NCBI GenBank assembly: GCA_022565395.1
Contig: JAIUMV010000031.1
Coordinates: forward strand, 1-39,311
DNA: 39,311 nt
Direction: 5' to 3'
DNA from: Marinobacter sp.
GTDB lineage: Bacteria > Pseudomonadota > Gammaproteobacteria > Pseudomonadales > Oleiphilaceae
Shown: positions 33,133-39,311 of the stretch, piece by piece
Layout: the number at the start of each line of letters is the position of its first letter
Numbering within the stretch: the first letter of the stretch is position 1
Translations under genes and position numbers: made by a program
Notes under the pieces: model-generated
Databases searched by the model: none
The model's input: the letters and a program-made list of their open reading frames with translations, nothing else
What the model was told of the DNA's origin: nothing

Positions 33133-36100
33133 TCAAGTCGCTGTCTCTGGGCCTTCTTTGGGTGGTTTGCCCTGGCGGCGCCAGGTGGCGAAGTCTTCGA
33201 TCAGGCGGTAGAACAGCGGCACGAAGAACAGCGCCAGGGTGCTGGCAAAAATCATCCCACCTACCACCACCGTACCTATCTCCTGACGGCTGACCGAACC
33301 GGCACCGGTACTGAAGGCCAGCGGCAGGGAGCCGACGATGAAGGTCAGTGCGGTCATCATAATGGCGCGGAAGCGCTGGCGGGCGGCAGAGCTGGCGGCC
33401 TCGATGGAGGTCATGCCATTACGACGGTTCTGCGCCGCAAACTCGACGATCAGAATGGCGTTCTTGGCCGCCAGACCAATCAGCACCAGCAAGCCGACCT
33501 GGAAGTAGATGTCGTTGGGGAAGCCCCGCAACATGGACGCCAGGGTCGCACCCAGCACGCCAAAGGGCACCGCAGTCGCTACCGCCAGTGGCAGGCCCCA
33601 GCGCTCGTACTGGGCCGCAAGGATCAAAAATACCAGGCCCAGACCCAGCGCGAAGGCAATCAGGCCAGAGGCCGCAGAGTCCTTCAACTGATGGGCCTCA
33701 CCGATCCAGCCGAGGGTGCTGTCACGATCCAGAATCTCCTGCGCGACCGCTTCAAAGGCGGCCAGCGCCTGGCCGGTGGTGTAACCCGGCGCCGGGTCAC
33801 CCATCAGCTTGGCCGCAGGGTAGACGTTAAAGCGGCTCAGGATATCCGGCCCCTGGGTCCGTGTCAGGGTGACCAGAGAGCTGAGGGGCACCATCTCACC
33901 ATACTGGGAGCGCACAAACACCTTGCGTAAATCATCCGGGTGACTACGGAAGTCCCCTTCTGACTGCAGGTTCACCTGCCAGTTACGGCCTTCCAGCGTA
34001 AAGTCGTTAACATACAGAGAGCCAAAGGTGCTCTGCATGGTGGCAAAGATCTCATTGATGGGCACACCCGCGGCTTCCGCCTTCTCCCGGTCCACATCCG
34101 CCTGATAGCGGGGGATATTGGCATCCAGAGTCACTTGCACGTTCATCAGCTCGGGCCGGGCATTGGCAGCTTCCACAAAGCGCTGGGCCATCTCGCCGAT
34201 TTCAGCGGACGTCTTGCCGCCACGGCCCTGGATGTAACCTTCCACCCCGCCGGTCATGGACAGGCCCATGATGGGCGGCGGCGTAAAGGCAATCACAAAC
34301 GCCTCTTCCACACCCATGCCAATACCCATGATTTTCATGGCAATCGCGGCGGCACTCTGATCCGGCCGGGTACGTTCATCCCAGTCCGTCAGGCTAATGA
34401 ATGACACGCCAGCGTTGGTGCGCAGGGCTGAGGTGAGGATATCAAAGCCAGCAAAGGCAACGATGTTATCCACTTCCGGCAACTGTTCGATACGTGCGCT
34501 GATATCATCCCGGGCGGTCTCCGTTCGACTCAGGGAGGATACCGCTGGCAGCATGGTGGCCGCGATAACAAAGCCCTGGTCTTCCTGTGGCACCAGCCCC
34601 GTGGCCATGCGATCCAGCAACAACACAGTGCCGCCAATCACCAGGCCGAACAGCAAGACACCGACAACCGCGTGCTTGAGCAGCTTATTAACCACCCACA
34701 CAAAGCCGTCGGTGACATACTCAAAACCTTTATCAAACCAGCGGAAGACCGCCAGCTGCTTGGTGGGCTGTCCACCCAGCAAAGCGGCGCACATGGCTGG
34801 CGTCAGGGTCAGGGCAACAACACCCGATATGATGACCGACACGGCAATGGTGATGGCGAATTGGCGGTAGAGCTCACCACTCAATCCACCCAGGAAGGCC
34901 ACGGGGGCGAATACTGCCACCAATACCAGGGTCGAGGACACCACGGCACCCGACACCTGCTGCATGGTCTTCACCGCCGCCTGGTAGGCCGACAGGCCCT
35001 CCTCTTTCATCAGCCGCTCGGTGTTTTCCATGACGATGATGGCGTTGTCCACGACCACACCGATGGCCAGAATCAGACCAAACAGGGTCAACAGGTTCAC
35101 CGAGAAGCCCATCATCTGCATACCGGCAAAGGTACCGATCAGGGACACCGGAATGGCTATCAACGGAATCAGTGTGGCTCGCAAGTGTTGCAGGAACAGG
35201 AAGGTAACCAACACCACCAGCAGCACGGCGATAATAAAGGTGGAGACCACCTCTTTGATGGAAATCTCAATAAAACGGGTGGTGTCATAGGGGATGTTGT
35301 ACTCCAGCCCCGCCGGGAAGCGCACACTGATCTCCTCCAATGCGGCGCGCACAGCAGTCGCGGCATCCAGCGCATTGGCTCCCGGCTGCAGGTAAACCCC
35401 CAGAGGCACCGCCGCTTCACCATTGGTGATGGCGCTGAAATCATAGCTGCGGGCACCCAGTTCCGCCCTGGCCACGTCCCCCAGACGCAAGGTGCCGCCC
35501 TGCTCGTCACTGCGCAGGATCACCTGCTCAAACTCGGCCGGTGTGGTCAGTCGGCCCGGCGTGGTCACAGTAAAAGTAAACGCCTGGCCTGCCGGTGACG
35601 GTTCAGCACCGATACGACCAGCGGCAAATTGTGCGTTTTGTGAACGCAGTGCCATAGCCACATCCGACGGCGTCAGACCAAACTGTGCCATTTTGTCAGG
35701 TCGCAACCAGATACGCATAGAGTAGTCCTGGGCGCCGAACAGGGAGGCATCACCGATACCGGGCAAGCGCACCAGCTCGTCGAGCACGTTCAGCAACGCG
35801 TAGTTACTGATTTCCACCATGTTCATGCTGCCATCACTGGACGACAGGGTAACAACCTGCAGGATAGCCGTGGAGCGCGCCGCCACCTGCAAGCCCAGCT
35901 CACGAACCTGCTGCGGCAATCGAGCCTGAGCCTGCTGCACACGGTTGTTGACGTTGATGGTAGCCTGGTCCGGATCGGTACCTATTTCAAACGAGATGGT
36001 GATCTGGAAGTTGCCGGAGTCGGTGGCGCTGGACTCCAGGTAGATCATGTTATCGACGCCGTTGATTTCCTGTTCCAGCGGCGCGACAACGGATTCCGAG

Positions 36101-36270
36101 ATGACTTCCGCACTGGCGCCCGGGTAGACCCCCTGCACCACAACCTGCGGGGGCACCACGTCAGGGTACTGCTCAACCGGCAGGTTCATCAGGGAGATGA
36201 CGCCGGCGGCAACGATGATGATGGATATGACCGAAGCAAAGATCGGCCGGTCGATAAAGAAGCGGAGCAT
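33133..36270 (-). CDS. RND multidrug efflux transporter (AcrB/MexB family)
   Basis: A 1045-aa inner-membrane HAE1-type pump, the usual length, with 12 membrane helices and two large periplasmic loops. The start MLRFFIDRPIFASVISIIIV, the block GVYPGASAEVISESVVAPLEQEINGV and the twin repeat halves are typical. The transmembrane 10 lysine is present (LAAKNAILIVEFA). In helix 4 the usual VDDAI reads VDNAI (about residue 405), so one of the two proton-relay aspartates of AcrB is Asn. It should export drugs, detergents or hydrophobic compounds with the adaptor just upstream and a TolC-like channel encoded elsewhere. Its start overlaps the adaptor stop by 1 bp. Confidence 0.93.
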   Translation of the reverse strand: MLRFFIDRPIFASVISIIIVAAGVISLMNLPVEQYPDVVPPQVVVQGVYPGASAEVISESVVAPLEQEINGVDNMIYLESSATDSGNFQITISFEIGTDPDQATINVNNRVQQAQARLPQQVRELGLQVAARSTAILQVVTLSSSDGSMNMVEISNYALLNVLDELVRLPGIGDASLFGAQDYSMRIWLRPDKMAQFGLTPSDVAMALRSQNAQFAAGRIGAEPSPAGQAFTFTVTTPGRLTTPAEFEQVILRSDEQGGTLRLGDVARAELGARSYDFSAITNGEAAVPLGVYLQPGANALDAATAVRAALEEISVRFPAGLEYNIPYDTTRFIEISIKEVVSTFIIAVLLVVLVTFLFLQHLRATLIPLIAIPVSLIGTFAGMQMMGFSVNLLTLFGLILAIGVVVDNAIIVMENTERLMKEEGLSAYQAAVKTMQQVSGAVVSSTLVLVAVFAPVAFLGGLSGELYRQFAITIAVSVIISGVVALTLTPAMCAALLGGQPTKQLAVFRWFDKGFEYVTDGFVWVVNKLLKHAVVGVLLFGLVIGGTVLLLDRMATGLVPQEDQGFVIAATMLPAVSSLSRTETARDDISARIEQLPEVDNIVAFAGFDILTSALRTNAGVSFISLTDWDERTRPDQSAAAIAMKIMGIGMGVEEAFVIAFTPPPIMGLSMTGGVEGYIQGRGGKTSAEIGEMAQRFVEAANARPELMNVQVTLDANIPRYQADVDREKAEAAGVPINEIFATMQSTFGSLYVNDFTLEGRNWQVNLQSEGDFRSHPDDLRKVFVRSQYGEMVPLSSLVTLTRTQGPDILSRFNVYPAAKLMGDPAPGYTTGQALAAFEAVAQEILDRDSTLGWIGEAHQLKDSAASGLIAFALGLGLVFLILAAQYERWGLPLAVATAVPFGVLGATLASMLRGFPNDIYFQVGLLVLIGLAAKNAILIVEFAAQNRRNGMTSIEAASSAARQRFRAIMMTALTFIVGSLPLAFSTGAGSVSRQEIGTVVVGGMIFASTLALFFVPLFYRLIEDFATWRRQGKPPKEGPETAT

Positions 36271-37433
36271 CAGCGTCCCTCCTGCTCAGCCACATTCTTC
36301 GCCTGGACCGGAATACCAGGCCGCAGACCCGCGAGACCGTTGAAAATCACCCGCTCACCGTCCTGCAAACCACTGAGAATCACCTGACGGCCATCCACCA
36401 CCGGACCCAACTCAACCGGGCGCACCGCTGATTTGCCTTCGTCGTCCACCAGCATCAGCATGGGCCCCATGGGCCCCTGCAACACGGCACGTTCCGGCAC
36501 GGTGATGACCTGCTCCAGGTTTTGCAGCAGCAGCCGCACCCGCACAAACTGCCCTGGCACCACCCGGTAATCCGGGTTGGGGAATACGGCACGGGCGGAC
36601 ACACTGCCGGTGCGGGCATCAATGATGCTGGCAGTGAAGTCCACTTCACCCGGCAGGTCATATTCGCTACCATCCGTCAGGATAAGGGCGGCGGAAAAGG
36701 TGCTGGTTTCTGATTCACCCATAGCCGCCTGGCGTGCGGTGCGGTGGATACGGGCATCATTTTCCGGCAGGCCAAAACGCACATGGATGGGGTCCTGCTG
36801 CACAATGGTGGTCAGCAAGGTCCCCTGCTGCACCAGGCTCCCCTCGGGCACCGCCTCAAGGCTGGTGGTGCCGGATACGGGCGCACGTACGTCGGTGTAA
36901 CTCAGGTTAAGCTCAGCCTGGGCCAGGCCCGCCTCCGCAACCGCCAGACCCGCCCGCGCCATTTCCAGTGCGGACTGAGCCGTATCACGCTCGCGCTCGC
37001 TAACGGCGCCACGCTGGAACAGGGACGACACCCGGTTCCATTCCCGCTGCGCCTGCTGCAGATCAGCCTCTGCTACTTTCTTCTGCGCCTGCGCCCGTTG
37101 CACTTCCGCTTCTGCGGGTTTGCGATCAATCTGGAACAGCACATCATCCTGGGACACCATCTGCCCCTCGTTATAGAGGCGCTGCTCAAGGATGCCCTGG
37201 ATCCGCGCCCGGACCTCAACTTCACGGGCTCCCCGCGCGCGGCCGGCGTAATCCTGCTCCACGGCCACATCCTGAGTGCTGACCTGCTCGTAAGTCACCG
37301 GTGGCGGTGGCATTTCACCCATAGCACCACCTTGCTGACCGTTGTCATTACCACAACCCACCAGAATCAGGGTTGCCAGTGCCAGCAGGGTTAAGGGAAA
37401 CCCGCCAGGCCGGAAGAGGGTAGGCTGTGTCAT
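36270..37433 (-). CDS. RND efflux periplasmic adaptor lipoprotein (AcrA/MexA family)
   Basis: A 387-aa membrane-fusion protein with a lipoprotein signal (LATLILVGC, lipidated Cys27). It has a biotinyl-lipoyl half (RARIQGILEQRLYNEGQMV), a helical hairpin (about 105-175, AEAEVQRAQAQKKVAEADLQ onward), the second lipoyl half (VRAPVSGTTS), then beta-barrel and membrane-proximal domains. It links the pump at 33133-36270 to an outer-membrane channel. I start at the ATG at 37433, with GGAG 9 nt upstream; the frame extends to 37574 without support. It forms an operon with the pump (TGATG overlap) and is divergent from the TetR regulator. Confidence 0.93.
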   Translation of the reverse strand: MTQPTLFRPGGFPLTLLALATLILVGCGNDNGQQGGAMGEMPPPPVTYEQVSTQDVAVEQDYAGRARGAREVEVRARIQGILEQRLYNEGQMVSQDDVLFQIDRKPAEAEVQRAQAQKKVAEADLQQAQREWNRVSSLFQRGAVSERERDTAQSALEMARAGLAVAEAGLAQAELNLSYTDVRAPVSGTTSLEAVPEGSLVQQGTLLTTIVQQDPIHVRFGLPENDARIHRTARQAAMGESETSTFSAALILTDGSEYDLPGEVDFTASIIDARTGSVSARAVFPNPDYRVVPGQFVRVRLLLQNLEQVITVPERAVLQGPMGPMLMLVDDEGKSAVRPVELGPVVDGRQVILSGLQDGERVIFNGLAGLRPGIPVQAKNVAEQEGR

Positions 37434-37573
37434 CAGGTCAATCTCCATGAAGGTATGGGGCTGTCTAGTCAGAAAAAGCAAAGGCGCACTCGGACCCGAT
37501 GACCTGTGCCGGAAGCACTCGGGACAGACGCCACTACATGACTGGGAGGCTAATGATACTAACACGACACCCA

Positions 37574-37597
37574 TTTACATGCACCAGTGTATGTATA
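37574..37597. promoter_or_regulatory. Palindromic operator between efflux operon and tetR
   Basis: TTTACATGCAC, CA, GTGTATGTATA: 11-bp arms matching at 9 positions. TACATNCAC-type sites resemble operators of AcrR and TtgR near acrAB-like operons. It lies between the adaptor (starts 37433) and the TetR gene (starts 37652). -10-like TACTAT or TAGAAT (37607-37617) follow toward tetR, and TAGTAT lies on the minus strand near 37556, so one repressor could control both directions. Confidence 0.65.
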
Positions 37598-37651
37598 AGG
37601 GAAAAATACTATAGAATAGTGGCGCGAACTCGTAGCAACACCGGAGCCCCG

Positions 37652-38254
37652 ATGGTACGCAGAACCAAAGCAGAAGCCGCCCAAACCCGTGAAAACATTC
37701 TGGATGCCGCAGAACAACTGTTTATGCAGCACGGTGTTGGCCGCACCTCACTGGAGCAGATTGCCAAAGCCGCCCAGTTGACGCGGGGCGCTGTGTACTG
37801 GCACTTCCGTAACAAAGACGATCTGTTTGATGCCATGCTGGCCAGAGTTCGGGCACCCATGGCCAGCCGCATGGAGAAGCTCGCCGCTGAGGGCGGCACC
37901 CTGACGGATCTCAGAGACACCTGCCAGTTCGCCCTGCAGCAACTCGCTGACGACCCACACTGCCTGAACGTCTTTACCATTCTGTTTCACCGCACGGAGT
38001 GCGACAACGGTCTGGCTCGCCAGAGGGCCATGGCGCAGGAAAGTCTGCAACAGCTGGAGGCCTTTTTCAGTCACCCCGACATGGCGCCTTCCCTGCACCC
38101 GAGCCTGACGCCAGCGCTGGCAGCCCGCGCAGTGCACGCACAGATTGCCGGTATTTTCCATGACTGGCTGCGAGACCCCGCCGGCTGGAACATGCGTGAA
38201 AAAGGCCCGGTGATATTCGAGGCAACACTGAGAGGTTTGCTAGCTAGCCACTAA
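37652..38254 (+). CDS. TetR/AcrR-family transcriptional regulator
   Basis: A 200-aa repressor. The N-terminal TetR helix-turn-helix (about 9-58) reads TRENILDAAEQLFMQHG, then TSLEQIAKAAQLTRGAVYWHFRNKDDLF, very close to AcrR, TtgR and related efflux repressors. The helical C-terminal domain should bind the inducing compound. The ATG at 37652 has GGAG 5 nt upstream. It is divergent from the RND operon across a palindromic site, the standard layout of a local repressor that also controls its own gene. Confidence 0.92.
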   Translation: MVRRTKAEAAQTRENILDAAEQLFMQHGVGRTSLEQIAKAAQLTRGAVYWHFRNKDDLFDAMLARVRAPMASRMEKLAAEGGTLTDLRDTCQFALQQLADDPHCLNVFTILFHRTECDNGLARQRAMAQESLQQLEAFFSHPDMAPSLHPSLTPALAARAVHAQIAGIFHDWLRDPAGWNMREKGPVIFEATLRGLLASH

Positions 38255-38261
38255 TCAGGGC

Positions 38262-39014
38262 TTATAGATTGAAACGCGCACGAAAATCCCGTTCCATGCT
38301 GGCATAGCGGCCTGAGTCCTTCAGCTCGGCCAACCCCCTCTCGAAGCGCTCCGCCAACGACTGGCTGCGCTCGCTATCTTCGCGAGAGAAAGCAATCCAG
38401 AAGCCGTCCATGGAAATAGTGCCCACTTTGTGGACACGCCCCTGAGCATCAGGCATATCCAGCAGGCGCAGGTAACCCGGCATTTCATTCAACAGAATAT
38501 AGTCTACCCGCCCCGCCACCAGCATACGGATCAGCAGCTCGTCAGACTGGACCCCGTGGAAGGTAACATCTTCCCGCTGCATCAACTCCGTAGGGTAGGT
38601 ATAGCCCAGGGTATAGGCGACCCGCTTGCCACTCAGGTCTGCCAGGGTCACGCCGTCATGAGGCGCTTCTGCCAGCCCGAAAATAGCCAGCGCTTCACGA
38701 AACATGGGGGTTTGATGCCAGTGGTAAACCTCCAGATTACCGGTGGTAATGGTGGCATTAAAGCAGCCGTCGACACGCCCTGTGGCCGCCATGAACATGC
38801 AGCGGTTGAAAGGTACCGCCAACAGTCGCACGGTGATGCCTTGGCTGTTGAAGGCGGCCCGCACAATATCCACCGCGAAGCCTTCGGGCTCCTGCCCCGG
38901 TGCCAACACGGCCGCATAGGGGGCCCAATCATCCTCCACCGCCAATACCACCTCGTCTGCCGCCCAGGCAGTACCGGCCAACAGCCACAAAGTAAACCAA
39001 CGGCATACACACAT
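38262..39014 (-). CDS. Orphan periplasmic solute-binding protein (SBP_bac_3 family)
   Basis: A 250-aa exported protein of the extracellular solute-binding family 3, the fold that binds amino acids and related compounds. The signal peptide (about 1-19, ending AWA) precedes the ligand lobes; visible blocks are WAPYAAVLAPGQEPEGFAVDIVRAAFNSQG, FNRCMFMAATGRVDGCFN and SGKRVAYTLGYTYP. I prefer the ATG at 39014, with GGGGA 9 nt upstream; the alternatives at 39023 and GTG 39059 lack good spacing. It has no adjacent permease or ATPase, so it may be a sensor-like or stand-alone member. It ends 7 bp from the convergent TetR gene. The ligand is unknown. Confidence 0.85.
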   Translation of the reverse strand: MCVCRWFTLWLLAGTAWAADEVVLAVEDDWAPYAAVLAPGQEPEGFAVDIVRAAFNSQGITVRLLAVPFNRCMFMAATGRVDGCFNATITTGNLEVYHWHQTPMFREALAIFGLAEAPHDGVTLADLSGKRVAYTLGYTYPTELMQREDVTFHGVQSDELLIRMLVAGRVDYILLNEMPGYLRLLDMPDAQGRVHKVGTISMDGFWIAFSREDSERSQSLAERFERGLAELKDSGRYASMERDFRARFNL

Positions 39015-39172
39015 GATTGCCATTCCCCAAAGAGTTCGCAGCCCCAATTTTTGGGACACAGCTGACGGACGACCACAGGATTGACCGCCATCTTAAACAG
39101 AATAGTTCAACTCCCCCACAGTCCGTTAATGCCAAATTTCCATAACCGGAGGCTACTTAAATCCTGAAATGC
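39015..39172. other. Intergenic region upstream of the solute-binding gene
   Basis: About 160 bp holding the presumed minus-strand promoter of the solute-binding protein. I see no clear consensus boxes or operator, apart from a small inverted repeat TGTCCCAAAAATTGGGG around 39046-39062 on the minus strand. Confidence 0.35.
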
Positions 39173-39202
39173 AAAAAGCCCGCTCATCAGAGCGGGCTTT
39201 TT
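39173..39202. terminator. Bidirectional intrinsic terminator
   Basis: AAAAAGCCCGCTC (39173-39185) pairs perfectly with GAGCGGGCTTTTT (39190-39202) around ATCA. The GC stem is flanked by A and T runs on both sides, so it works on either strand. It lies downstream of the minus-strand gene ending at 39246. Confidence 0.92.
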
Positions 39203-39206
39203 GAGG

Positions 39207-39224
39207 GCCTGGCCGAAGCCAGGC
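39207..39224. terminator. Short tetraloop hairpin next to the terminator
   Basis: GCCTGGC, CGAA, GCCAGGC: a perfect 7-bp stem with a 4-base loop between the intrinsic terminator and the end of the minus-strand gene. It may stabilise the mRNA 3' end. Confidence 0.5.
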
Positions 39225-39245
39225 ACCGACAACTAAACCGGTCGA

Positions 39246-39311
39246 TTAACCGAACTGGTTCATGGTGTTGTCTTTACCACCTGCCTTCAGGGCAGCTTCG
39301 CCAGCGAAGAA
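39246..39311 (-). CDS. aceA: C-terminal end of isocitrate lyase (long form), cut by the window edge
   Basis: The last 21 codons and the stop (39246-39248) of a minus-strand gene. The tail FAGEAALKAGGKDNTMNQ is what I recall as the C-terminus of the long (about 530-aa) isocitrate lyase of Pseudomonas and relatives, quite unlike the short E. coli AceA end. This would be the first enzyme of the glyoxylate shunt, used for growth on acetate and fatty acids, which fits the lipid-catabolic genes nearby. Only the tail is visible, so the identification rests on that match. Confidence 0.7.
   Translation of the reverse strand, partial: FFAGEAALKAGGKDNTMNQFG

Noticed and set aside
34672-35598. A 308-aa plus-strand open frame inside the efflux pump
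   Set aside because: Its His/Gly/Gln-rich composition mirrors hydrophobic codons of the pump on the other strand; no family features.

Overview
The window is a stretch of chromosome from a moderately GC-rich gammaproteobacterium. Most of it is housekeeping DNA whose gene order is typical of that class: ygfB-pepP-ubiH-ubiI, zapA-ssrS(6S RNA)-ygfA, ilvA/rpiA, aroQ-accB-accC-prmA, dusB-fis and purH-purD. The REP-type repeats (core GTAGGAGCGGTC), the acyl-CoA dehydrogenase, the RND pump and the long-form isocitrate lyase tail suggest a marine, hydrocarbon- or lipid-using lineage such as Alcanivorax. That placement is an inference. I see no phage, insertion sequence, CRISPR array, tRNA or rRNA.

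Layout. 1-335: tandem 137-bp units, each made of a REP-like palindrome and its inverted partner. 433-1413: an exported protein of unknown function, convergent with the ubiquinone/peptidase operon (1418-5894, minus strand). 6030-9411: a zinc-associated locus with a Zur-like operator, a His-rich DUF2796/ZrgA-like periplasmic protein, a DUF3299 protein on the opposite strand, and a LolD/FtsX-type ABC transporter. 9465-10962: a ZapB-like small coiled-coil protein, zapA, 6S RNA and 5-formyl-THF cyclo-ligase. 11018-13767: a possible 51-aa secreted or membrane peptide, ilvA and rpiA. 13816-16811: acyl-CoA dehydrogenase with a palindromic operator, inorganic pyrophosphatase, and a DUF2333 membrane protein sharing a perfect bidirectional terminator with ppa. 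16872-20687: a divergent cyclic-di-GMP pair, a LapD-like receptor with degenerate GGDEF and EAL domains and an intact dual-receiver diguanylate cyclase.

21011-25433: aroQ-accB-accC-prmA and a zinc-ribbon/DUF3426 membrane protein. 25657-26960: dusB-fis behind a promoter with a GC-rich discriminator. 27049-29942: purH and purD. 30297-32918: an M23 (MepM-like) peptidase with a terminator-like hairpin in its leader, then an alpha/beta-hydrolase lipoprotein whose ribosome-binding region lies in a 20-bp-arm hairpin. 32934-33110: a nested inverted-repeat element between convergent genes. 33133-38254: an RND efflux pump and adaptor, divergent from a TetR/AcrR regulator across a palindromic operator. 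38262-39014: an orphan periplasmic solute-binding protein. 39246-39311: the C-terminal end of isocitrate lyase.

The parts most worth a second look are the zrg-like zinc locus with its Zur-like box, the LapD/diguanylate cyclase pair, the two RNA structures around 30.2 and 31.9 kb, the nested inverted repeat at 33 kb, and the REP array at the left end. No single feature is clearly a wholly new system.
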